Assembly (NCBI RefSeq): GCF_014644495.1 | Contig: NZ_BMKU01000010.1 | Span: 105,297-169,296, forward strand | DNA length: 64,000 nucleotides | Source: Pseudarthrobacter polychromogenes | GTDB taxonomy: Bacteria; Actinomycetota; Actinomycetes; Actinomycetales; Micrococcaceae | Direction of reading: 5' to 3' | Part shown: positions 46,485 to 54,790 of the stretch, piece by piece | How positions within the stretch are numbered: the first letter of the stretch is position 1 | How the letters are laid out: the number at the start of each line of letters is the position of its first letter | Translations under genes and position numbers: made by a program | Notes under the pieces: generated by a model | The model's input: the letters and a program-made list of their open reading frames with translations, nothing else | Told to the model about the DNA's origin: nothing | Database searches by the model: none

Positions 46485-47123
46485 TTACGCCTGCGGGACC
46501 AGCTCCAAACCGGCAACTGCGGAGCTTCCGAGGTCACTCCCTGCAAGGGCCTGATTCGCAGCCAGGGCACTGGTCCAGGTGTCAGTATCCGCTACTGCTG
46601 CCCAGTTCGAGTTCAGCAGCGCGAGCAGCGTGGTGTGCACGGTCTTCGCGTCGGCGGAGCCTGCGTGGTTGGCAATGTTGATGGCGCCGGTGGCGTCTGA
46701 GAGGACTTCGGTGGTGAAGCCAAGGAACTCTGCCTCCACGGCGGAGGCGAGCACGCAGTTGTTGGTCATGTAGCCGGCCAAGGTGACCGTGTCGACGTCG
46801 TGCTTCCGCAGCCATTCGGCGAGGTCCGTGCCGGCATAGACGGAACCGTACTGTTTGACCAGCTGCTTCCAGTCGCCGGTTTTACGGCCCTCAACCTCGG
46901 GGTGCAGCTCGAACCCGGGTGTGCCCGGGGCAAACACGGGTGCACCAACGCCCGCGGAGTGCTGGATCACGGCAACCGGAATGCCTGCGGCAGTGGCGGC
47001 GTCAATTGCCCTGGCAATCGTGGGCAGGGACTCCTGATGCGGCGGGTACTGGATCTCGAGGGGTCCGCTGAAGTACTGCTGCTGCACGTCAATGAGGATG
47101 AGGGCGCGGCGGGGGGTGCTCAT
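46485..47123 (-). CDS. Isochorismatase-like cysteine hydrolase
   Basis: A 212-aa hydrolase of the isochorismatase superfamily. The catalytic Asp is in LILIDVQQQYF, a mid Lys follows in the family region, and the nucleophile Cys is in GYMTNNCVLASAVEA. Members hydrolyse amides such as nicotinamide, N-carbamoyl compounds or isochorismate; substrate not determinable. ATG 47123. It is divergent from the AraC-type gene, which probably regulates it. Confidence 0.85.
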   Translation of the reverse strand: MSTPRRALILIDVQQQYFSGPLEIQYPPHQESLPTIARAIDAATAAGIPVAVIQHSAGVGAPVFAPGTPGFELHPEVEGRKTGDWKQLVKQYGSVYAGTDLAEWLRKHDVDTVTLAGYMTNNCVLASAVEAEFLGFTTEVLSDATGAINIANHAGSADAKTVHTTLLALLNSNWAAVADTDTWTSALAANQALAGSDLGSSAVAGLELVPQA

Positions 47124-47258
47124 AATCTTGTTCTCCCTGGTGTTTCTCTCGGCTGCCTGCTGGCAACTTTTCCAGTCTTCCCGCCGCGGATGTGTGCCAA
47201 CAGTGGCACGAAGGCGGATATACGATGGATTCGGGCCAAGCTGTTTGGAAGGGGTGGG

Positions 47259-48209
47259 ATGAGGATCGCGGTGTACGCGTTCGATGGGGCAACGATGTTT
47301 CACCTTGCCGTTCCGCAGATGGTTTTTGACGAGGTTGCCCGGCAGGGCCTTGCCGGCTGGAAGACGGTTCTCTTTTCTGACCAGGCAGGTGAGGTCACCA
47401 CCGCTGAGGGCTACCGGCTGGGCGAGGTGGAAGGGCCGGAGGCCGCGGAGGCGGCGGACGTTGTGGTGGTGCCTTCATGGTTCGACGACGGGCGCCTCCC
47501 CAGTGATTCGCTGCGGCAGGTGCTCCAAGAGGCGCACGGGCGCGGGGTGCCGATCTTGGGCTTGTGCCTTGGGGCAATCCCCGTGGCCGACGCCGGCTTG
47601 CTCGCGGGGCGTCGGGCGGTCACGCACTGGCAGGCGTTCGATTCCCTTGCCGGACGGCACCCTGATATCGCCCTGGACCAGTCCGTGCTCTACATCGACT
47701 ACGGCGACGTGCTGACCTCGGCCGGAACCGCCTCCGCGCTGGACGCGTGCCTGCACCTGGTGCGGGCCCGGCTCGGGGCGGAGGCGGCGAACCAGGTGGC
47801 ACGCAGCCTGGTCATCGCACCGCACCGGGAGGGCGGGCAGGCGCAGTACATCGAGCGCCCTGTTCCTTCCCGCTCCACCGACGATCCGATCTCGCGCCTG
47901 CTGGAATGGGCCCTGGGCCGCCTGGGTGAACCCCTGACCATTGACCTGCTGGCGGCGCAGGCGCACCTGAGCCGCCGGACTTTCGTCCGTTCCTTCCGGG
48001 CAGCAACAGGAACGACGCCCGCCGCCTGGATCCGGGCCCGCCGCCTTGACGCAGCCCGGCGGCTGCTCGAAACCTGCGACCTGTCCATCGAACAGGTGGC
48101 CGCGGACTGCGGCTTCGGCAACGCCGTCACCCTCCGGCAGAACTTCGCGGCCGCCTTTTCGACGACGCCCACGGAGTACCGGCGGCAGTTTGATACCCGG
48201 GCTGGTTAG
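47259..48209 (+). CDS. AraC-family regulator with DJ-1/PfpI domain (GlxA type)
   Basis: A 316-aa regulator. The N-terminal DJ-1-like domain has GLCLGAIPVADAG at the nucleophile elbow (Cys present). The C-terminal AraC domain (about 215-310) has HLSRRTFVRSFRAATGTTPAAWI and IEQVAADCGFGNAVTLRQNF. ATG 47259 follows GGAAGGGGTGGG. It is divergent from the cysteine hydrolase. Confidence 0.9.
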   Translation: MRIAVYAFDGATMFHLAVPQMVFDEVARQGLAGWKTVLFSDQAGEVTTAEGYRLGEVEGPEAAEAADVVVVPSWFDDGRLPSDSLRQVLQEAHGRGVPILGLCLGAIPVADAGLLAGRRAVTHWQAFDSLAGRHPDIALDQSVLYIDYGDVLTSAGTASALDACLHLVRARLGAEAANQVARSLVIAPHREGGQAQYIERPVPSRSTDDPISRLLEWALGRLGEPLTIDLLAAQAHLSRRTFVRSFRAATGTTPAAWIRARRLDAARRLLETCDLSIEQVAADCGFGNAVTLRQNFAAAFSTTPTEYRRQFDTRAG

Positions 48210-48231
48210 CACCTCGCTTTTCACACGGCGT

Positions 48232-49215
48232 TTAGCCGCGGTCCCGGGCCATGGCCGCTTCCGTATTCCGGGTTCCGGTTGCTGCTCCGTGGGGTGACGC
48301 TTCCCCGATCCGCGCGATGTCCTCCGCGGTGAGCTCGACCTCTGCTGCGGCAGCGTTCTCTTCCACCCGGTGTGCCTTGGTGGTCCCTGGGATGGGGGTG
48401 GTGCCATTGTGGATCACCCAGGCAAGCGCGAGCTGCGCCGGTGTGATGCCCTTGCGCCCGGCGAGCGTCCGCAGCACGTCGACGATCCGGAGGTTGGCCT
48501 CGATGGCTGAGTCCGAGAATCGGGGCAAGTTCCTGCGGGCATCGCCTTCCGGCAGGTCATCCTTCCTGGTGATTGTCCCGCCCAGAAAGCCCCGGCCCAG
48601 CGGTGAGAAGGGAACAAACCCGATGCCGAGTTCACGTGCGGTATCAAGGACGCCGTTGTGCTCCGCGTCCCGCTCGAACAGGCTGTATTCCGACTGGATG
48701 GCAGTGATCGGGAACGTCGCGTGGGCCCTTCTCAGGGTTTCGGCGGAAGTTTCAGATACGCCGATGTAACGGACCTTTCCGGACTCTACCGCCTGCCCCA
48801 TCGCCCCGATCGTTTCCTCGATCGGTGTAGCCGGGTCGACGCGGTGCAGGTACCAGAGATCGATATGGTCGGTTCCCAAATGGCGAAGGGACCGGTCGAG
48901 TGCCCTGCGTGCGTACTCAGGGGAACCGTTCGGCCCATGAGGCGTCCCGTCGTCGTCGAACTCAATGGCGAACTTCGTTGCAATGCCCACGCGATCGCGG
49001 TCTCCGCCAAGCGCCTTCCCCAGCAATTGCTCATTGGCGAAGGGCCCATAGGCCTCTGCAGTGTCGAACATGGTCACTCCGAGGTCCAGTGCACGGCGGA
49101 TGGTCCTGATCGATTCGTTCTCCGTGGCACCGCCGTAGAAGGCGCTCATGCCCATACATCCAAGTCCCATGACTGAGCTGGTCAGGCCCTGCGAGCCCAG
49201 TGCAACCTGTTTCAT
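48232..49215 (-). CDS. Aldo/keto reductase
   Basis: A 327-aa NADPH-dependent TIM-barrel oxidoreductase. It shows FDTAEAYGP (catalytic Asp and Tyr), ATKFAIEF (Lys), the His in DIDLWYLHRVD-like sequence, and a nucleotide-binding IPGTTKAHRVEEN. ATG 49215 is preceded by GGAGGAC. It is divergent from a MerR regulator, an arrangement common for AKRs of stress or aldehyde detoxification. Confidence 0.9.
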   Translation of the reverse strand: MKQVALGSQGLTSSVMGLGCMGMSAFYGGATENESIRTIRRALDLGVTMFDTAEAYGPFANEQLLGKALGGDRDRVGIATKFAIEFDDDGTPHGPNGSPEYARRALDRSLRHLGTDHIDLWYLHRVDPATPIEETIGAMGQAVESGKVRYIGVSETSAETLRRAHATFPITAIQSEYSLFERDAEHNGVLDTARELGIGFVPFSPLGRGFLGGTITRKDDLPEGDARRNLPRFSDSAIEANLRIVDVLRTLAGRKGITPAQLALAWVIHNGTTPIPGTTKAHRVEENAAAAEVELTAEDIARIGEASPHGAATGTRNTEAAMARDRG

Positions 49216-49270
49216 ATGCTGTCCTCCAAACACAAGCTCCGGAACATCCGGGTGCATTCAGCGTCGATGC

Positions 49271-49284
49271 TGGTGTGCACACCA
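49271..49284. promoter_or_regulatory. Perfect 14-bp palindrome between the AKR and MerR genes
   Basis: TGGTGTGCACACCA is a perfect palindrome in the short divergent region. It ends on the first possible MerR start codon. It is a candidate MerR operator controlling both genes. Confidence 0.55.
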
Positions 49285-49307
49285 TGTCAAATGCGAAACT
49301 TGGAAGC

Positions 49308-49718
49308 ATGCCTTCCCTGACACCGGCCGGACCCGATGCTGGCCTCACGATCAGTGAGGCTGCAGATGCCCTCGGCATCACCGTTGACACCATTCGCTAT
49401 TACGAGAAGGAAGGGATCGCCCCCGCGCCGGAGAGAGGCCCGAGCGGATGGCGCCGGTACGATCCTTCCACCATGAGCTGGCTCGCGGGCGTGCTCATGC
49501 TTCGCGGTACCGGCATGAATATCCAACAGATGCGCGACTACGCCGCCGCATACCAGGCCGGGGCATCCACCGAAGACCGGCTGGCACTGCTTGAACAGCA
49601 CCACGCAGCCGTTCTTGAACGTCTAGCCGGCGTGCACCTGCACCTCAGTGCCCTGGAACGGAAAATCGATGCCTACAAGGAAGCCATCCACTCCGGCAGG
49701 CAGGTGCCAAGCCCTTAG
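49308..49718 (+). CDS. MerR-family transcriptional regulator
   Basis: A 136-aa regulator with a winged helix (SEAADALGITVDTIRYYEKEGI, WRRYDP) and a C-terminal coiled coil. It lacks a Cys-based metal site, so it probably senses a small molecule or redox signal. ATG 49308 is preferred because the palindrome at 49271-49284 reaches the alternative ATG at 49284. It is divergent from the aldo/keto reductase. Confidence 0.85.
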   Translation: MPSLTPAGPDAGLTISEAADALGITVDTIRYYEKEGIAPAPERGPSGWRRYDPSTMSWLAGVLMLRGTGMNIQQMRDYAAAYQAGASTEDRLALLEQHHAAVLERLAGVHLHLSALERKIDAYKEAIHSGRQVPSP

Positions 49719-49723
49719 CTCCG

Positions 49724-52066
49724 TCAGTCACGCCGAGGTCCTTGTCGCAGTTCCACCGACAGCAAGTCCTCGGTGGTGTAGCCAGGCTCCGCGTGCACCG
49801 AGAACACGAGGGAGTGCGGGTCCTTGATCCTTGCTTCCGCCGGGATGGCGTACTCGGTTACTTCGTGTCCGTGGTCGACATCGGAGCGCAATACCTTCGC
49901 CAGCGGTGCGCCGTTCAGGGTGAGCCGCTGGCGGCGGCCCGGATCCTGCCGGACCCTGACCCTGAGGAAGGCTGCGTCGGTACCGGGGTCCTTGAGGATG
50001 TAGGAGAACCAACCCGTTGCGGTCCGCCAGTGCAGTCCGTCTTGTCCACCGGCCTTTGTGCCTTCGCCGGCGAAGGAATGGTCAGCTTCGGGCTGCTGCT
50101 CGCCTGCCGTGACGGCGTCGACGACGGCTTCCATGTCCGCTGCGTCTGCGTCCATGGCGGCGAGTTCGGCTGCCCGCACGGCGGGCGCGGGGCCGGTTGG
50201 CCAGTAGACCGTGTAGCGCTCGTCGTGGATCTCCGCGAACGGTTCGAGCCGGACCCGGACGGGAGAACCACCCTGGGTGGCGGTGAGTTCCGCGGAAAGC
50301 GCTTCGCGGCTGACCATAACGACGGCGTCTGCCGGCTCTTGCGCGGAGACCACCGGGGCATGTGCCAGCGCCAGTTGGTGGCCGCTGGCAACATGGCCCA
50401 TGCGTTCGTCGGGTGCTTCGAAGCTTCTTATGCCTGCGTTCCCTTCCCTGGCGGCAAGGACCACAGGTCCGTACAGGAAGGACACCCACGGCGAGCCGTC
50501 CGGAAGGGCTTCGGCCCGGACTTCAGCGCGGAGCCTGATGGAAACTGTGGTGGCGCCCTCCCAGACGCGCCGGATGAGTACGGGGTGGCCGTCGTCGGCG
50601 GTTCCAGCCTGTGGTGAGACCCCCGCGTCGCTCTGCGGCAGGCGGACCTCCATATCGGTGGCCCACGCCGGGCGTCGAAGCCGCAGGGTGAACTCTGCGG
50701 GGGTGTCCGCGGTGACGGTCAGCGTGGCGACGTCCGAGTACGGGAAATCCGTCTCCAGTTGGACGTGTATCCCGCGCTCGGTCCAGTCCAGGGTGGATGG
50801 AATGTAGAGGTTGACCGCCAGGGTGTCGCCGCTGTGGCTGTAGATGAGCTCCCCGTAGCTGGCGTGGTTCTCCATGCCGGAGCCCACGCAGCACCACATA
50901 GATTCGTGGACCTTTGAGTACACGCGGTAGTGGGACGGCCGCATGGGCGTGAAGTACACAAAGCCTCCCCGCTCGGGGTGCTGGGAGGAAAGGATGTGGT
51001 TGAAGGTGGCGCGCTCATAGAACTCCACCGCCGCCGGATCACCGGTCCGTTCGAAACGGAGTTTGGCGAGCTTGAGCATGTTGTACGTGTTGCAGGTTTC
51101 CGGGCCCTGGACGTCCAGGACCATGGGGGTGAAGTCCCGCGCCGGATGGAAGTGTTCGCGGACGCTGTTGCCGCCGATCGACACGGTCCGTTGCCTGGTG
51201 ACGACATCCCAGAAGTGATCGGATGCCTTGACGTAGCGCGCGTCCCCGGTCGCCTGGGCAAACCGTTCGTAACCAAGCACCTTGGGAATCTGCGTGTTGG
51301 CGTGAAGTCCATCCAACCGGTCGTCACCCGCAGCCAGCGGATCAAGGAGTGCCCGGTGCGAGAAACGGCGGGCCTCGCGCAGGTAGTCTTCCCGGCCGGT
51401 CAGCCGGGCAAGGGACGTCCAAGTGTCGTTCATGCCGCCGAACTCTGTGGTGAGCACCTCCTCGAATGAGTCGTCGTCCAGATGGCGAGAGACCGTGAGC
51501 CACCAGTCCGCCAGCCGGGTGAGTACCGTCAGGGCTTTCTCGGAGCGGGCATGGGTGTACGCGTCCAGGAGGCCGGCAAAGGTCTTGTGAAGGTTGTAGA
51601 GCGGGACCCACCGGCCATTGAGCGTAAAGAGATCAGCGTCGATGTTCCCGGCCGCCAGCTCTTCGCCGAGCCGGCGTCCACCGGGCACGCCACCGAGGTA
51701 GCCGTTTCCGGCTGCAGCCTGGCATTGTTCCAGGACCTCCACAACGTACTGCACCCGTTCCAGCAGCCGGACGTCGCCGGTGGCGGCGAAGAGCCGGGCG
51801 CAGGCCGTCAGGTAGTGCCCGCCGATGTGCCCTCCCATGCCGTCGGATTCCCAGCCGCCGTAGGGTTCCGCTGCCGCACCAAGTCCCGCTTCCTGCAGGT
51901 ACGGCGCGCAAAGACGGTCGGCGTCGAGTTCGAGGACATACCGGACGTCAACGTCTTGCGCGGTCTTGAATTGGCCGGGCAGCAGCCGGATCCGGTCCAA
52001 GGGAAAGGACGACGGCGGCAGTTGCGTGATTGCCGGGGGAATGGTGAGGTGCATGGTTGCTTTCAT
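49724..52066 (-). CDS. GH127-family glycoside hydrolase (beta-L-arabinofuranosidase-like)
   Basis: A 780-aa intracellular protein of the former DUF1680 family. It has an (alpha/alpha)6 barrel followed by beta domains. Family motifs are GHYLTACARLFAATGD, ETCNTYNMLKLAKL and the Cys-rich active-site segment MWCCVGSGMENHASYGE, in which a metal-bound Cys acts as nucleophile in characterised members. No signal peptide, so it would act on imported oligosaccharides. ATG 52066 has GGAAG upstream. It lies next to a LacI regulator and a sugar-binding protein. Confidence 0.9.
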   Translation of the reverse strand: MKATMHLTIPPAITQLPPSSFPLDRIRLLPGQFKTAQDVDVRYVLELDADRLCAPYLQEAGLGAAAEPYGGWESDGMGGHIGGHYLTACARLFAATGDVRLLERVQYVVEVLEQCQAAAGNGYLGGVPGGRRLGEELAAGNIDADLFTLNGRWVPLYNLHKTFAGLLDAYTHARSEKALTVLTRLADWWLTVSRHLDDDSFEEVLTTEFGGMNDTWTSLARLTGREDYLREARRFSHRALLDPLAAGDDRLDGLHANTQIPKVLGYERFAQATGDARYVKASDHFWDVVTRQRTVSIGGNSVREHFHPARDFTPMVLDVQGPETCNTYNMLKLAKLRFERTGDPAAVEFYERATFNHILSSQHPERGGFVYFTPMRPSHYRVYSKVHESMWCCVGSGMENHASYGELIYSHSGDTLAVNLYIPSTLDWTERGIHVQLETDFPYSDVATLTVTADTPAEFTLRLRRPAWATDMEVRLPQSDAGVSPQAGTADDGHPVLIRRVWEGATTVSIRLRAEVRAEALPDGSPWVSFLYGPVVLAAREGNAGIRSFEAPDERMGHVASGHQLALAHAPVVSAQEPADAVVMVSREALSAELTATQGGSPVRVRLEPFAEIHDERYTVYWPTGPAPAVRAAELAAMDADAADMEAVVDAVTAGEQQPEADHSFAGEGTKAGGQDGLHWRTATGWFSYILKDPGTDAAFLRVRVRQDPGRRQRLTLNGAPLAKVLRSDVDHGHEVTEYAIPAEARIKDPHSLVFSVHAEPGYTTEDLLSVELRQGPRRD

Positions 52067-52128
52067 GGATGTGGCTTCCGGGGAAGGCGCGCGCTCCCTC
52101 ATGCTTCCGCAGTTTGTGCCTGCAGGGG

Positions 52129-53124
52129 CTAGGTGGAGTCGCGCACGATGAGCTGGCAGGGCAGCGCGTCTATCCCGGGCCTGGGATTACCGGTGATGGC
52201 TTCGAGGACGCGTGCTCCTGCCGCGCGGCCCAGTTCTTCGAGGTTCATGTCGATGGTGGTCAGGGCGGGGCGGCTGTTCAGGGCCGCTGCTGCCCAGTTG
52301 TCAAAGCCGATGATTGAGACGTCATGGGGCACAACGATGTTTGCCTCGCGCAGGCCGTCAGCTACGCCGCGGGCGATTTCGTCACTGCCGCAGAGCACCA
52401 TGTCCACGGGTTCCACCCGCTGGCGGAGCATCTGGGCAGCCTGCCTGCCCCACGCCTCGGACCAGTTTCCGTAGAGTGCACGGTCGCCCACGAGGGTGAG
52501 CCCGAAGGTCGGGGCGTGTTCCTGGACGGCCTGGGCGCGGATCCGGGCAGAGTAGTCCTGGCGGGGGCCCGCCACGTAGGCGATGTTCTGATGCCCCAGG
52601 TTGGCTGCATGTTCCAGGGCCAGGAGCATGCCCTGCACTTGGTCCACCACCACTGACATGTCGTCGGGGTCTGAAGACTGTCCCATGACATAGACGATCG
52701 GCACTGATGTTTTGGGGAGCGGGGCGCGGGGGCCGGTGTGGTTGGTCATGACGACGATTCCGTCGACATTCCGCGAGGCGAGCGTTTCAACGCAGTGGCG
52801 CTCGCGGACCAGGTCACCCCGGGAGTTGCTGATGAGCACCGACGCCTGGTCGGGGCCGAATGAATCCTCGAGGCCGTACATCACCGGAATGCTGAAGCGT
52901 CCGATGTCATCCGAGGTGACCAGGCCTATGGTGATCACCCCGCCGCTGCTGGTTTCGGCAGGCAGGGTTTCGAAGCCAAGCTTGTGTGCTGCAGCCAGGA
53001 CCCTGTCCCGGGTATCTTCCCGGAGCTGGCCCCGATTGTTGAGTGCTTTGGAGACCGTGCCAATTGATACCCCGGAGGCATTGGCGACGTCGGCCAGGGT
53101 GACCCGGCGGGAGGGAAAGCTCAC
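52129..53124 (-). CDS. LacI-family transcriptional regulator
   Basis: A 331-aa repressor with N-terminal helix-turn-helix VTLADVANASGVSIGTVSKALNN and a periplasmic-binding-like effector domain (IIGFDNWAAAALNSRPALTTID). It is 62 nt upstream of the GH127 gene on the same strand and divergent from the solute-binding protein. Probably senses the carbohydrate handled by these two. Confidence 0.92.
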   Translation of the reverse strand: MSFPSRRVTLADVANASGVSIGTVSKALNNRGQLREDTRDRVLAAAHKLGFETLPAETSSGGVITIGLVTSDDIGRFSIPVMYGLEDSFGPDQASVLISNSRGDLVRERHCVETLASRNVDGIVVMTNHTGPRAPLPKTSVPIVYVMGQSSDPDDMSVVVDQVQGMLLALEHAANLGHQNIAYVAGPRQDYSARIRAQAVQEHAPTFGLTLVGDRALYGNWSEAWGRQAAQMLRQRVEPVDMVLCGSDEIARGVADGLREANIVVPHDVSIIGFDNWAAAALNSRPALTTIDMNLEELGRAAGARVLEAITGNPRPGIDALPCQLIVRDST

Positions 53125-53188
53125 GGTTCTCCTGACATGGGGGATCTGCTCGCGAAACCAAGCCTATGTTTCTGCAGTTTTCCTGTCA

Positions 53189-53233
53189 ACGGAAATGTTT
53201 CTGGATTTTTCCGCTGGCGACTGATACGTTTCA
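53189..53233. promoter_or_regulatory. Two LacI-type operator candidates
   Basis: GGAAATGTTTCT (53191-53202) and TGATACGTTTCA (53222-53233) are near-palindromes with the central GTTTC half common to LacI-family sites. They lie in the 182-bp region between the divergent LacI and solute-binding protein genes. Confidence 0.5.
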
Positions 53234-53306
53234 CAACGTGTAATCCAGGTCACCTCACAGAGGAATGTCCGGACCATCAGGCAACACACTGAGCAAGGAG
53301 GCTCGC

Positions 53307-54599
53307 ATGATCAACAGAAGGCATTTCCTCACCACCGTGGCCGTCGGCACCGCATCTGCCGCAGCTTTGGCAGCATGTGGAACAGGCACCGGCACCAGTG
53401 CCGGAGAGACGGGCTCCGCGGAGAGCCCGGTCACCATCAACTACACGTGGTGGGGCAACGATGACCGGGCCGAGCGTACCCGCAAGGCGATCGCGCTGTT
53501 CGAGGAGAAGAACCCGGACATCAAGGTCAACGGCAACTTCACCGACTTTGCCGGCTACTGGCAGAAGCGCGCCACCGAGGCTGCCGGCGGCGGGCTGCCG
53601 GATGTGATGCAGTGGGACCTGTCCTACCTGCGTGACTACGGCCAGCGCAACCAGCTCCTGGACCTGGGCACCGTGAACATCAACACGGACGCGTTCGAGA
53701 AGTCCCTGCTGCCCTCGGGGCAGATCAAGGGCAAGACCTACGGCATCCCCACCAGCACCAACGCGTTCGCTGTCTACTACGACCCCGCCAAGCTGGCGCC
53801 CTTGGGCATCGCGGAGCCCACCGGCACATGGACGTACAAGGAGTTCAACGACTTCATGACGGAGGTGGGCGCCAAGAGCAACGGCGCTATTTACGGCGGC
53901 GGCGACTACACGTCCGTCTGGTGGATGTTCAACATCTGGCTGCGCCAGAACAATATCGAGGCCTTCACCGAGGACGGCAAGCTCGGCTTCACCAAGGATG
54001 ACCTGAAGAAGTGGTGGAATACGACCGCGGCCCTGCGCGGCACCCCGGCCATGATTTCCGAAGAGCGCGTCACCCAGTTGGCGCCGAAATCACCCTTCAG
54101 CTCGAACTCTGCAGCGACCGAGTTTACTTGGGACAACTTCATGGCCGGCTACCTCTCGGACACCGGCGCCAAGGAGCTCAAGCTGGTGCCGCCGCCCTCG
54201 GACGATCCGGACAACCTGGGCCTGTTCCTGAAGCCCTCCATGCTGATGGTGGCCAGCGCCAAGACCAAGTACAAGGACGCTGCCGGCCGCTTCATCGACT
54301 TCATGGTCAATGATCCCGAGGTGGGACAGATCTTCAAGACCTCCCGCGGTGTCCCGGCGTCGAAGACCCAGCGCGACGGCACCACCTTCGAAGGTACGGA
54401 CAAGCTCGTGGTGGACTACGAGAAGTCCATCGAGCAGTACCTCAAGGACGCACCCGAGCCGCCGATCGTCGGCTTCGGTACCCTCGAGGCGTCCTTCAAG
54501 CGTGTCGCCTCCGACTTGAACTTTGGCAAGCTGACTGTCGACGGCGCCGCCGACGCATGGTTCAAGGAAGCCGAAGACCTTATCAAGCAGAACGCCTGA
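53307..54599 (+). CDS. Family 1 sugar ABC transporter solute-binding lipoprotein
   Basis: A 430-aa binding protein with Tat motif NRRHFLT (3-9) and lipobox ending LAAC (C24). Sugar-binding family features are TINYTWWGNDDRAERT, PDVMQWDLSYLRDYG, KTYGIPTSTNAFAVYYD, and a C-terminal EAEDLIKQN-like helix. ATG 53307 follows AAGGAGG. No ABC permease follows; a hairpin and then an SLC13 gene come next. It must use permeases elsewhere or be a remnant. Confidence 0.92.
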   Translation: MINRRHFLTTVAVGTASAAALAACGTGTGTSAGETGSAESPVTINYTWWGNDDRAERTRKAIALFEEKNPDIKVNGNFTDFAGYWQKRATEAAGGGLPDVMQWDLSYLRDYGQRNQLLDLGTVNINTDAFEKSLLPSGQIKGKTYGIPTSTNAFAVYYDPAKLAPLGIAEPTGTWTYKEFNDFMTEVGAKSNGAIYGGGDYTSVWWMFNIWLRQNNIEAFTEDGKLGFTKDDLKKWWNTTAALRGTPAMISEERVTQLAPKSPFSSNSAATEFTWDNFMAGYLSDTGAKELKLVPPPSDDPDNLGLFLKPSMLMVASAKTKYKDAAGRFIDFMVNDPEVGQIFKTSRGVPASKTQRDGTTFEGTDKLVVDYEKSIEQYLKDAPEPPIVGFGTLEASFKRVASDLNFGKLTVDGAADAWFKEAEDLIKQNA

Positions 54600-54619
54600 C
54601 CAGGCGCTGATAAAGGGAG

Positions 54620-54652
54620 GTGGCGGCGCCAACTGGCGAACGGCGCCGCCAC
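54620..54652 (+). terminator. Terminator hairpin after the solute-binding protein gene
   Basis: GTGGCGGCGCC (54620-54630) and GGCGCCGCCAC (54642-54652) form a perfect 11-bp stem with an 11-nt loop, 20 nt after the stop. Confidence 0.65.
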
Positions 54653-54790
54653 GGCCGGAACTGGGCCGACTAGCAGTGTGAATCCACGCTGGCCAAACGA
54701 TGGGTAGGCGCCAGCAGGGGGTTGTGGGCCCGTTGGCCGGCTGCTGCTTTGTTGGCACTCACTCACACAATGGCGTGCGGAGGCCGGAAA

